Assembly (NCBI RefSeq): GCF_905475345.1
Contig: NC_066591.1
Coordinates: 8,480,001 to 8,544,000, forward strand
DNA length: 64,000 nucleotides
Source: Vespula vulgaris
Taxonomy: Eukaryota > Arthropoda > Insecta > Hymenoptera > Vespidae
Direction: 5' to 3'
Shown here: piece after piece, positions 24,701 to 37,834 of the stretch
How the letters are laid out: the number at the start of each line of letters is the position of its first letter
How positions within the stretch are numbered: position 1 is the first letter of the stretch
Position numbers and translations under genes: made by a program
The notes under the pieces: model-generated
The model's database searches: none
The model's input: only the letters and a program-made list of their open reading frames with translations
What the model was told of the DNA's origin: nothing

Positions 24701-25140
24701 TAGGTTCAATTATGTATGTGTTTAATGGACGTTATAAATAAGAAACATAAATTATTGATAACGTTTCTTTTTTTCAGATTTCTTTGATTATATATGTAGA
24801 ATAATATTCTAATGTATAAAATATAATAATATATTTTTTATATTTTTTATTCACACAATAAAGAATTTGTTAAATATTTATATATATATATATATATATA
24901 TATAATACAATATAGATATATATATATATATATATATATATTTTTATTCGCGTATATAATCTATCTTTATCAGTGATATAATTATTATTATATACAATGA
25001 GTATGTAATAATTTATTCATGTAGATATATAAATAATTTCATATCATTTATATAATGATTAAGCAAGTAAATTGTATTGTAAAATAAATTAATATAAAAT
25101 TGATTCGATAATCATTACCTATTCATCACTATCAATTCAT
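21746..25140. other. Intergenic, microsatellite-rich
   Basis: No gene recognised. It contains an AAGC array at 23434-23513, a CT array at 23711-23768 and TA arrays at 24878-24941. A GC-richer island at 23210-23700 surrounds the AAGC array. Its open frames (such as 23515-23883) have no recognisable product and run into the CT repeat. Confidence 0.55.
23434..23513. repeat. (AAGC)n tetranucleotide array
   Basis: About 20 imperfect AAGC/AAGT units. Confidence 0.85.
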
Positions 25141-27363
25141 CAATGTTAACGATGATAACCTCAGGTCAATGCGGAAGAAATGTTGATTCACATGTATGGA
25201 AAAATATACACGCCTATCGGCCCACATATACGCTCACACGAGATCGTCAACAGATTGAGGGTAGTCTATTACAAAGCGGGCGTGGTCCTTGTCTAAGCAA
25301 GCGTGTCAAACGTTCGATAAAAAGAGTTAGAAGAATGGGAAAGATTCACACAAAAGAAAAAAGAAAAAGAAATGATTATCATAGTATTAAAAGTATTTCA
25401 TGGGTAGAAGAAGAAGGAGATAAGGGAAGAGAGAGGGGAACATAAAAAAAAAATTAATAGAAAAGAAAGTGTTTCGTTCGTTTCTATTTATACATTAGTA
25501 GGACCTTCGTATATGTTATCGTGAACGATCCAATTAAGAAAGTGAAGGACATGTTTCGAACCGTAAAGTTTATTTCCTTGCGATTGTTTTTGATTACGGT
25601 TGTCAAAATATAATACATATCTCAATAAATCGAGACCGCTTTTGTTTTTACGTAATATTCTATGTTTTTCTAGATTTTTAAATAAATAAATGATAATATA
25701 TTATATTATTTAGTATAGTATAAACATTTAAGATATTTAACAGATAGTATACCTTACATTATTTATATAATTATGATATGATCTTTTGTGATCCCTTAAT
25801 TGTCTAATTAATTATATTTTCTATGAAAATCTTTATTAAACATATCATTATTTGGTAGATGTTTAGATTTTTAAATAAATAAATAAATAAATGTACTTAC
25901 ACGTATATATATATATAAAATATATATTATTATTATTATTATTATATATTTATATTATAATAAATATTAATAATTACATTTTTAATTAATAGATTTTATT
26001 ATACATAATATTATAATAAAATTAATAATAAATAAATAAATATATATGTATAATTAATAATATAATGATAAAAAATATACATGTATACATATATAAATAT
26101 GTATATATTATATTATTTAAAACATTATGCTATATATGAGATTAAGGATTTTAAGTAAGCTTAAGGATAACTTTATCATCAAATAAGGTTAATTACAATA
26201 AATCATTGGTATTCGCGGAAGGTATAAGGCCACTGTGCGATTCATATCAATCTCATTCTATTCGGAATATCTGTTCGTGAAAAAAAAAAGGCGGAACTCT
26301 TGCGTCAGTGTCGTTGGCGCTTTACGAGTTATGATCGATAGCTGGAACGTTATTCGGAACGTGTGGGCGTTGGTCCTATCTCTTGTCACCTTCAAATTCC
26401 ATCGTTGTAAAAAGACAAATAAAAATAATTGACGAATTATTGTTTTCTTTTTTTTTTTTTACAATGATATTTAATAAGATGAATTGACGATTGACGTAAA
26501 AAGATGTAAGTACTTGTCTTTTTTTGTTTTATTTTTTTTTAGAGAAGTCGATCTATTTTATCAGATTATAGAAATAAGTAATTAAATAATTATAGAAACA
26601 AATAATTAGCGTCCATTTTTATATTTATATATATATAAAATATAAATATTTATCTAAATCATCTAAAACTATATATCTTCATATAGTTACATAGTTATCT
26701 AAAAATAATATAAAATATTGTATCAAAATATAAGATACAATGTATAAAATATAATTATATAAAATATAATGATATATTTAATATTATATATAATATAAAA
26801 GTAATATAAAAGTAAAATATATAAAATATACTATTATATTTTCTATAATTATATCATTATATAAATATATTTTTAATCTATTTTAATATATTTTTATAAT
26901 TTAATATATTTTATATATATATAAAATAAAGTAAAATAATAATAAATAAGACGTATTATAGTAAAAAAATATTTTATTCTTGTCATTGTTTTTGTTTTTT
27001 TTTTTTTGTAATTACTTATTATTGCTTCAACATCGACGATATTAATAAAATATTTTTTATACATAAAATCGATATTTAACGATAATATTCTTAGTATTTA
27101 AATTGATTTGATTTTTCATTGGCATTTTCATTTAATGACTTTAAGTCAGACTCTATTGGAAGATGATAATACAATAGAGCACGTGTATAAAAGACATCCA
27201 AGAATAATTTATCGTTATCGTTACGCGTGCATAAGCACACGTGAATCAGGGAATTGTCGTGCATGTGCAACGCCTAACATAAGGCAAACTTGCGCCAAAG
27301 GAGTTACGAAATACGTTATCCGATTGGTTGCTCGACTCTGTGTACCACGTGCGATCGATATTT

Positions 27364-27418
<55 letters not shown>

Positions 27419-28449
27419 TTTTTATTTTTCTTCTCCCTTTTAACGAGAACCCAGGTTCCGGCTGCATTTATTATTCTTTGTTGAGATATATCGTTGTTAA
27501 TTGGCGCAGAGATAGGACGAAGCTATGGAAAATAGCAGGATCTTCGATATCGATCGATCGGATCTATCGATCATGAAATATTACTTCCATATACTTTTAT
27601 TTTCCCATTATTTTCATTGAATCGAATGGAAATTGTTCTCTTTTGTCGGTAACGTAAACAGATGATCTATCTCTCGATCTATAGTTATAGATCATTTACG
27701 TATATATATGGATTTCGTTTATCTCGAGAGAAAATCTAAGTAATTTTCACACTTTGTTAGCTTAAACGTGCTAGGTATCGTATCAATTAGAATTTATGTA
27801 GGTATACGTGTCTGTTTCTAATGTTTCGTACTATTCGATATTTAGAGATTAGGAATGTTACTCGTTGAGTACAAACCTGAATCGAGATACAAGAACTTGA
27901 AATAAAATATAACGAAGAAAACTATAAATGATTCGAATGAATATACTTAATAATCGTATAAATAAGAATTTATATATACATATCGATTTTTAATGTTTCA
28001 GTCTATTCGATGTTTACAAATTAAGAATGGTATTCATTGATTGAGCTTAAATCGTGATGAAAATACTCGAAATAAAATATTACGAAGAAAAATCTAAATA
28101 ATTCCAGCACTGTTAGATTAAATATACATATAATATATTTTACATTATATATATTTTATAGATTAAATATACATTATATATGTATTAATAAATATACTAA
28201 TAAATATATATTTCATCTATATAAGTTATAATACAAATTAAAATTCATATATTTTTAATATTTCATCATTATTATTCAATGTAAAATGAAATAGAAATGA
28301 ATCCAAATGAATATAATCTAAATAAAATAATATTTTCAGATAAGAATATTTTTAGAATACACTTTAGAAAGTTGATATAAAGAGAAAAACCAAGAGAAAA
28401 GAAGAGAGAGACCAAAAGAGAAAGAGAAAGAGAGAGAAGAAATCAAGAT

Positions 28450-28450
<1 letters not shown>

Positions 28451-28522
<72 letters not shown>
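28451..28522. repeat. (GA)n microsatellite
   Basis: About 35 nearly uninterrupted GA units. It produces a serine/leucine-run false open frame on the minus strand (28364-28711). Confidence 0.93.
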
Positions 28523-28524
<2 letters not shown>

Positions 28525-29833
28525 CGAAAATATTTAGATGTATGAATGTATTGAAATAAGTTCGAATAAAAGGCTTCGAAAGGGGACCAGATGCCTCGTG
28601 TGCACGAACCCGTGATAGGACTATACTCTCGATCGTTCCTTGTGCAAGCAATCTTAACAATGAAGTTGGCAAGCTGCTTTGCAAATAGCTGATAGATCGA
28701 GGCACGCGCACAACAAGAAACGAAATACCTTTCCTTACCCTTGGAAGAAGGAAGCTTCTAAACGAGATCTATCGTTATACGTGAACGCTTTTCAATAACA
28801 ACAACACGGATGTCTATATTTCTCCTTTCATATTTATATAATACGTCTCTCTTCGATTCTTTTTGATCTCAACACTGATCTATTTTTAAGAAATAATCAG
28901 TTAGTTTACTCGATATTATATAGAATAAAGATTTTTCTTTTTGTATATATAGATATTTTGTAATAATTATATTGCAAGTTTATTATGTAATTAAATGAAA
29001 AAAAGAAAAAAAAAGACAAATGTTTGCACAACATTCATTATACAGTAATTTTCTTGTTTTTCTATTATATTCTTTCTGTGAGGTATTTAAAATAATATAT
29101 TGCAAATTTGTAGAATAAAACATAAGTAACATCGGTAGATTTATTATAATTTTCTGTAGATATGTATCGTGTTTATTGCCCTATATATTTTCTTTATGGA
29201 TACATTTTTATAAAAATATATTCTCTAAATTATTAAATATATAAATTTTTATATAAATAAATAAATAAATTAGTGATATATATATATACATCATATATAC
29301 ATACAGATAATATATACTATTATAACTTTTAATTTATTATTATTATAATTATATATACATATATATATTTTAAAATATTTTTTTAGATATTAAATGCAAC
29401 GAAATTAAAGTATTTACTTACTAGATATAAAATATTTATAGAAAACTATTATTAATATTAGCGTACGATTTTAATATTAGAGTTTAGATTCTATTGATCG
29501 AATGAATCATATAAGAAAATAAAATGTATTAAAATATAATTAACAAAGTACTTATATATAGATCAGTATTTATATTTAAAAATATAATTGAAACATTTGT
29601 TACATAAATCAAATGTAGATCATTTTTGACGTTAGAAAAAAAAAGGGAAGTAATAGTGAACGATAATGATTAAGAAAATAATTTCTAATTACGTAGAAAT
29701 ATTTTTATCGGGAGGTCTTGCAAGGCTAATTTGATTGCCTTCGCCGTAACGACGTGTGAACGATCTGCCAGGGTGGTCTTGTAGATTATAAGGTCGCACA
29801 CCGTCTTCCCAAACACGTGTAAGAGAGAAAGAA

Positions 29834-29884
<51 letters not shown>

Positions 29885-31080
29885 GAAAGAGATTGTTGAG
29901 AAACAGTGTTCGTGCGTCACGCTACTCGAATTTAAGATTAAATGTTCACATAATTTTTCTTATTTCTTCTCTTTTTATTTCTTTTTTTCGACCCCTATCC
30001 TTTTCTTTGTGGTTATTTGTAGTGTATTCATAGAAAGAAAGAGACAGAGAAGAAGAAAGAGAGAGAGAGCGAGAGAGAAATATTTTACAATAACAGCCGA
30101 CGTGGTTGACTCACAAGCTAAGAAAATTCAATCTCTTTCATTTACTCAGCTTGTGGCCGGTTTTACCGGTCTGTACATATCTCTATATCTTTTACCTTCC
30201 GATTTCAAGAGTAATTATACAGGGTGGACCGAAAATTGTGTTACAATCTAGAAAGTAGATAATTTGATGTTACCAATTTGTCAGGTCTATTGAAAAAAGT
30301 TCTGTTAATCTTATTATTAAAAAAAAAAAAAAAAAGAGAAAAAAAATAGATTTATTCAAAGAGCAAAAAGAGCTACGAATTTTTTCAATTTGCCATAATA
30401 TGTGAGATCTATCATCTTCCATTGTAAAAATTAATTTTTTTTTTTTTTCAAATGAAATTTATTGAAAGTTAACAAAAGAAAACAAAAAGAAAGGAAAGAA
30501 CAAAAAAAAGAACAAAAGCTATGAGTTTTTTCAAATTACCTTGATATTTTCATGACAGTGTTAACATGAAAAAATACGTGACGTCAAGAAATACTTATAT
30601 TAATCGAGATAGGGCGATCGGTAGTCAAGATCTTTGATTTGATTCAAACGACGATCGATATTCGATAGACGCTAACTTTCAGATCGAACTGATAAAACTT
30701 ACGAGGCTTTTTCTTTCCTTTTCTAAGTCAGTGTGGATACTAAAAGAACGTAGAGCAAGTCACCTTGTAAGAGAGTGGGTGGAGCAAAAATTTCGTAGGA
30801 AGTCCTTTTAAATATAAAACTTCGATATAACAAGAGATATCGATCGAGTCACGGACAGTTACTTCGACAAAACGGCGACGGACGTTTTGTGACGAAATCG
30901 ATGACTCGATGATAAAATTCAAAAGAGAGTCAGCAGCCCTTTTGGTGTTTCCACGACAATAAAAAGAAAAAAAAAAAGAAAAAAATTGTGAAAACAGTTT
31001 GTAATTATGAAAATTATCGGTTGGTTAATCGTGCTTACGTGAACTAAATTACAGATTATAATCGATTTTTTTCTTTATTT

Positions 31081-31082
31081 TC

Positions 31083-31117
<35 letters not shown>

Positions 31118-31136
31118 GATTATTATTATTATTATG
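31081..31136. repeat. (ATT)n microsatellite
   Basis: ATT array with one ATG interruption; gives an isoleucine-run false frame on the minus strand. Confidence 0.9.
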
Positions 31137-33873
31137 AAGAAAAAAATATGTCGAGAATTGGTAGTTGAAACAAAAATTAGGGACAACTTATCGGAATATC
31201 GAAAGCTCGGAAAAGAAAGTCGATATTTCAATGGTTTATAAACGTGTCAAAACTATTATTATGTAATAATCGAAGCGAGAGAGAAAGAGAGAGAGAGAAG
31301 GAGAGAGAGAGAGAAGGAGAGAGAGAGAGAGAAGGAGAGAGAGAGAGATTGTCGACGTGTATAGACAACGCGAGATTTCTGTTTTCTATTTGCAAAAGGC
31401 ACCCACGAAGGCCAATAAAGAATCAATACGTTGACTTGAGAATTACAAAGAGTAAAAAAATTATGAGAAACGAGTAATCGCATGCACAACGATATGTATT
31501 AATATCAATGAGATTGCCAGAGGCGATAATAATAATCTTTCAAAATATTTCATTAATTCTGTTTATAAAATTATCGAAACTATTCATTTCGTAGGATTAC
31601 CAAATTTAAAGTTTTTCATATATATGTATATAAATTGAAATTAAATTTTTTTTCAAAATAACAGATAATTTGTGAAACACGATATTCGTTGTTTTTACTT
31701 GAACTGTAAAGTTTTATTAATAAAATGATTAATAAGAGATTTACCATCTCGAGAATTTATTTTTTAGAATATACAGTTGTTCTCTTTGTATTAGATTTAT
31801 ATTGTTTTTATTAATAAAAAATGATAGACAAATCAAAGATGATATTTACAACCTTCACTATTTATTTCTTTGAGGAAGTATCTTTTTTTTTAATTAGAGC
31901 TATATTCTTTATCATTACTGAAAAATGACAGATATATCTAAGTGGAATTTACAATCTCGAGAACTTATTTCTTGAGATTTCTCTGGGGATTTAATCGAAT
32001 TTTTTTTTTATTATTAGATCTATGTATTGTCTTAATTAAAAAAATAACAAATAAAATATGATAAATGGACGATAGATAAAATTTACAGTCTTAAGAATTT
32101 ATTCCTATAGGAATTTATTTTTAAATTAGAGCACTTACTCGTTGATTGCAAAATAGATATTCGTTGATGTACAATTTTTATTAAGAAGTCATGCTACTTG
32201 AAATGTACCATTTCGTATGCAACATTACGAAATGATTACGATATTCTCGTCGAAAAGTACGATATTAGAGTTCATCTAGGATCTAGTAAGAAAAGGAAGA
32301 AACAGAGGAAGAAGAAGCAGAAGAAGAAGAAGAGAAGAAGAAGAAGAAGAAGAAGAAGGTGAACGTAGGTTGGAGATTCCGATACAGTTATACGGTTACG
32401 TCAGTTCACGTGCACAGAAATGAAAGGTGGTAGAGCGTGATGTGGCCCACTGCTGCTGTTGTCGTCGCCGTTGGGAGAAACCATCGTTGTTGGAAAGACA
32501 GAAGCTAAAAGAAAAAAGAAAGAACAGACTGTATAATGATGGTAAAAGAACGTTAATAATCATAAATATTTCTTCTCAAAGAAGATATCATCTTCTTATT
32601 GGACGATAGATCTTTAAAATGCAACATCCCTTATTAATTTATAATACTCACGATTATTTCAAACTTTTTTATTATTTAACAAAGAAAATTTCTAGATAAT
32701 AACAATTCCTATTCGTTCATCTAATTCCATCTTCATTTGTTTGCTTTCATTATAATATTTATTTTTTCTATTCTTCTAATAAAATCAATTTTACTTTCAA
32801 TGCGATTTAGTTGATATAAAATCCAAATAAACTAAAAAAGATTGATTAAATAACTTCAACTGTAAAAGAAAAAATTCTAAAAATATTTAAAATATGATTA
32901 ATATATCTAAAATTCTATATTTATTCTAAATTCTATAAGTATGTCTAAAGTATAGTATCTAAATATTAAAACAATCTATTATGTCGATTCATAAATATCA
33001 GTATCATTATGAAATTCGATATAAAATTAAAATAGAAAAGAAATTAACATAAATAAAATAGTTTCCATCGAAAGAAAACACGAATCCCGCATACATACCT
33101 GAATCTACATATTTAGAATCTATACAACACTTAGATTAATTCCTAAATATAAATATCGTTATAAATAATAATATTATCGTCTATTAAATTAGATCAATAT
33201 AATTTATACAAATTCCAAATTAATTTTTTATTTTTATTTATTTCCTCAAAAATATGCACGTAAAAAAAATTGCATCGAATCTATACACTCACGATATCTC
33301 ATCAACCAATACGCGCGCGCTTGAATAATAATTATAAACTAATTCTAATACTAAGATTCAATATTATTGAATAATCATAAAGAAAGAAAAAAAAAGAAAG
33401 AAAGAAGAAAGATATGAAGAAGAGACGCGTGTCGGTGGCAAACGAGATTCCACGAGAGGAAAGGGAGAGGCGTCGAATGAGAAGTGGGAGGCGCCGCGAC
33501 GATCTATCGAGAGAAGAAGAAGAAGAAGAGGAAGTGGAGGAGGAGGTGGAGGAGGAAGAAGAGGAGGAGGAGAGAAACAGAAAGTAAAAGAGAGAAGCTG
33601 TATGGATACCTGTGTGTGTCTGTATGTGTCCGTGTATGTGTACATTCGTATATATGTACGTATGAATGTATATATGCATGTATATATGTATGTTCAAGCC
33701 AACGTTGCTCTTCATGATCGAGGGACACCTCTCCTTATTCCATATTGCCGTGTGGTGGTTCTATGCTCGACGTTAAAACGATTCTCTCTTTCAGTTGTCG
33801 CTCGACCAACGAAGCGTTTCGAGGTGCGTGGCTCTTGTCAGTGTCAATGTGTGTGCGCGCACACGTTCAATCA

Positions 33874-34034
33874 TATAAAGGAACGTTGTTGTAACGTGCC
33901 GGCGCTCGCACGTGCTCCGACACGTTTTTCAAGAACCTCATCATTTGTTCTCAGTTTCTTTTTTTTCCATTTCTTTTCTCTCTTTTATTATTATTATTAA
34001 TTATTATTATTATTATTAATTATTATTATTATTA

Positions 34035-34066
<32 letters not shown>

Positions 34067-34289
34067 CTGATTATTTGATTATTCTTTTTATTTATTTTAC
34101 TATTTTCCTCTTTCTCTGTCGGTAAAGAAGAGAGAGAAAGGAAACTTTCATTGAGAGTGAAAGCTCCAGAGAGATTTTTTGTTCGAATTCGTAACCTTCC
34201 ATTCGAACAGGACCAACTTATGTTCCGTATTATTCTTCTTCTTCCTGTTTAATTATTTCTCATTGGTTTGGTATTCAAAGGACGACAAG
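33874..34289 (+). promoter_or_regulatory. Candidate promoter and 5' exon, possibly for the Spätzle gene
   Basis: A TATAAAG box at 33874-33880 lies in a GC-rich stretch, followed by about 380 bp that end at a consensus splice donor AAG|GTATGT (34289/34290). An ATT array (about 33985-34067) lies between. No coding exon is readable. The next plus-strand exon is that of the Spätzle gene, whose acceptor could be the pyrimidine-rich site ending at 37740. This pairing is inference from strand and order. Confidence 0.28.
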
Positions 34290-34801
34290 GTATGTATACA
34301 TTCATGTACGTAACTTTTATTTATGCATGCGAAAGGAAAATCGTTTTTGAAAAAAAGAGAAATGTTTTCTTGTTTAGTGTTACGATTGAGTAGGATGTTT
34401 CGTTAACTAGACAAGTTTGATTGAGGCTATTTTTGATAATTTATACGGATAGTATATATTATAATATAATACTTATAATAATATTTATATTAAAGAAGAA
34501 TGTATGTAAATATTATATTATATAATATTAACAATATTACTAATATGTATATATATATACACATGTACACACACACATTCACACATATACACACATTTAT
34601 CCAAACATATATATTATCTAATATAAAAAGTATATAATATTTTTATGCTAAAATAACATTTATAATATTTATACTAATAATATGTATATATATACACACA
34701 TATAAGATAAGGAATATATAATATATTTGTTTATATTCTTTTTGTAATATTATATATATAATACAATATTAGTAGTATTATTAATATTATTAAGAATATA
34801 G

Positions 34802-34835
<34 letters not shown>

Positions 34836-37834
34836 CTATATTTTTAAAGAAATATGTTCTATTCTTTTAATATTCTATTACTAATTATTATAATCCTATT
34901 AATATTTTATACTAATATCTGTATGGGTTTAGATACTATATAAAATTTATATATCTATACAAATTATGGTTTTTAATTTAAACATGGATTTATAAGTATC
35001 TTATTTTACTGGAAATTGAATAGACTATTAACACCGTAAATTATAATATCAATATCGAATGAAGAATTTCTTTAAATTTCGGTTGAAATTGACCGAAAAA
35101 GATATGAAAGGAATATCGAATGATCTATTAAAATTCGGAGAAAGGAGCAGAAAGATTTCGCTTCCGTTGATGATGCAAGATGGTTTGTTCGAGGCGAAAA
35201 CACGCTTTGCATGGTAAACTTCGAAGAAAGCAATCCAAGAGGGAAAGTGAGGTACGACGACATGGACCGGCCCTCCGACGATACTTTATCGTTCGACGGA
35301 GGGCCACTGTGGTAATCGTTCTTGTCCACGCCTCATTTTTTCTCTCTTTCTCTCTCTCTCTCTCTTTCTCACTCTCTAATTTATATTTGTCATTATGTGT
35401 GTGTGTGTGTGTGTAATAAACTCACTCAACATAATAATTAATTTCTTTTCTCTCTCTTTCGTGTATTTATATGAATGCGTCATAAAACACAGCATGATTT
35501 TCACACGATTTTCATGATAAAAATCATTCTATCTCTCTCTCTCTCTCTTTTTCTTTTTTTTTCAATATATCTTGCACCTGTCTTCCAAGAAATATCATAA
35601 AAATAAATAGGATGTGGAAGACTCTTATATGGTGACATAAACACTATTAAAAGTCACATTTGTTCGTTCGAAGAACGCAAATGAGATCAGTAAAAGTTAT
35701 AAAATGAAACAGAAAAATACTATAATATATTATATTCTTACGATTATTCACGAAGTGAAAATTAAGTGAAAAATTAATTACCAATAGCAAGTAATACTCT
35801 AAGTGTTCAGAATGTTATAACAATTCATTCTTTTCAAATATATTTGATAATCAAATCTTTTAAATGACTCATATTATTTTCAATTCTTGTAATGTTTTTC
35901 AAATAGTAGGCGTATATAATAGAAAATCATAATAAAGACAAAGTTTCTTCTAAACATAAACGTACTTAGTGATTTAACGTTTCGTTTCTAATCGCATATA
36001 GATCTTATCTCTGAATCGTTCATTGTCGGATAAAACGATCATAGACCGCCCACATTGGTTGACCCGGTATACGGTTCACCTATGATAGATCGTGAATTCA
36101 AGAGGCTCTTTTTGCAAACTAAAACTAACAGTTGAGTCGATAGACAGTCATAGTATAATAAGTACATAGGTTACGTAGCACGTTTACACTCGTGCTACGA
36201 TCGTCGTCGTCTTTTATTAAATCGTTTCAATCGGTAGATCGAGTCCGAGAGATATAGAAGAATGAAAAAATCAAAGAGTATACCTATAGATCGTAACGAG
36301 TGTACTATGTCACTGTCGTTAGTAACAACACTAAACGATATATTATAGCGTCGCTTAAAGTACGACAATGAACGATATTATTATTAATCCTCCTTTCTAA
36401 CAAGTACGATTCAATGTGTGTCTGTGCGTATGTGCATGCGTCCATGTGTGTATTAATATTATTATTATTAATCTATATAATATCAATCACATTCTTTCTA
36501 ATTTTTAATAATTTAACGAATATTTTCTTTTCTTTTCTTTTTTTTTTTTTTATTTTACGTTAATACATTCAACGTTTGTATCTGACTCGAATTTTTTAAT
36601 ATAATTTTTCAGATAAATATGAATATATATTAAAGAATTAGTTTTGTTTTATATAAAATGAAGATATCATTAGAAATCATAGAAAAATAAAATAAGATGA
36701 GACGAGTGGAGAAAATCGTGTCGTGTCTTTACACCCACGCAAATTACTAAGAAAGAAAGTAGGAACAAGGATTATCAGTTAAGCTGATTTTGCTCGATAA
36801 ACATAATTCGGTATCTCTAACTAATAACGGAAATTATTTATTACTTATAAGAATTTTGTTAAAAAAAAAATTATTACGCGAATGAAATAATTCATTTAAA
36901 ATTAAAATTGAGATAATTCTGTCGATAATATATATACATATATACATATCTTTTTCTTTCCTCTTTCAAAAAAAAGTTACATTCTTGTATCTTTTTCTCT
37001 ATAAACGATTACGTTGATCGATCGATCGATCCTGATAGAGACCTTTAATTCATTCATTAAATGAAACGTTATGATGATTAAAAAAAACCTATCCGTTATC
37101 GAGTATACTTACCGGATGCCGGAAAAGATGATGATTCATGCGAATTTTTTACCGGATCTCTTTTTCCATGTCTTGCTATGTCATCTTCATAAAAAGAGAA
37201 AGAAAGAAAGAAAAAAAGCAGACAGACAGACAGACGGATAGAGAGAAATAGAGATAGATAGATAGAGAAAAAAAGAGAGAGAGAGAGAGAGAAAAAGATC
37301 ATAGTAGACAATTAATCTTCGATCATTCGCGGTCGATGCATCCGCGAATTATTCATAGCTCTACGTAATTGCAGGTTGACGTCTCTATAACGAGACGATA
37401 CATCGGAAGAAAAACCCGAGAAGGAAGAAGAAGAAAAAGAAGTAAAAGGAGGAGCAGAAAAAGAAGGAGAATAATAAGAAGAAGACAATATAATAAAGTA
37501 TAAAGAGAATTGCGATCTCATCGAGGATGTTGCGATGCAGAGATCGAATAAGACAGATCTTCTGATTGTTTCGAGTCGACAGTCAACTCGTTTTTCTTCG
37601 ATCGATTGCGTTTCAACAATCATGATTTTCTTCGAGACAATCTTAAATATCGAATCAACGTTTAAACGTCAAGATCGAAAACAAGTGTGTATTGGAGTAT
37701 TCGAAAAATTTTGACGATTTTTCTTTTCGGTTTTGTCAAGAAAGGAAAAGAGAAGAAAAGAAAAGAAGACAAAAGAAAAAGAAGTATATCGTCTGAGGTT
37801 TTACAAAAAAAAGAAAAAAAAAAGAGGAAACAAA
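34290..37834. other. Non-coding, upstream of Spätzle coding exon
   Basis: AT-rich with TA arrays near 34547-34557 and 34807-34833 and a GC-richer island at about 35980-36360. A GATC-repeat motif lies at about 37016-37030. I searched the plus strand for a signal-peptide exon and found none convincing. It may be intron and/or 5' UTR of the Spätzle gene. Confidence 0.4.

Larger units (their letters stand above)
25141..33873. other. Large intergenic tract with GC-richer islands
   Basis: No supported gene. GC-richer islands occur at about 25140-25445, 26200-26430, 27110-27600, 28560-28800, 29700-29990 and 30600-30960, separated by TA-rich DNA. They may be conserved regulatory DNA for the Spätzle gene downstream, but that is only position-based inference. 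Microsatellites: CT 27361-27416, GA 28451-28522, GA 29821-29892, ATT 31081-31136, GA 31276-31348, GAA 32289-32359. The 100-codon frame at 25143-25445 is Arg/Lys-rich and unrecognised. A lone transposon-end-like ACAGGGTGG lies near 30219. Confidence 0.5.

Noticed and set aside
25143..25445. 100-codon ATG-less/weak-start basic open frame
   Set aside because: Arg/Lys/Glu-rich end comes from purine-rich DNA; no domain recognised and no splice context, so left as unannotated.
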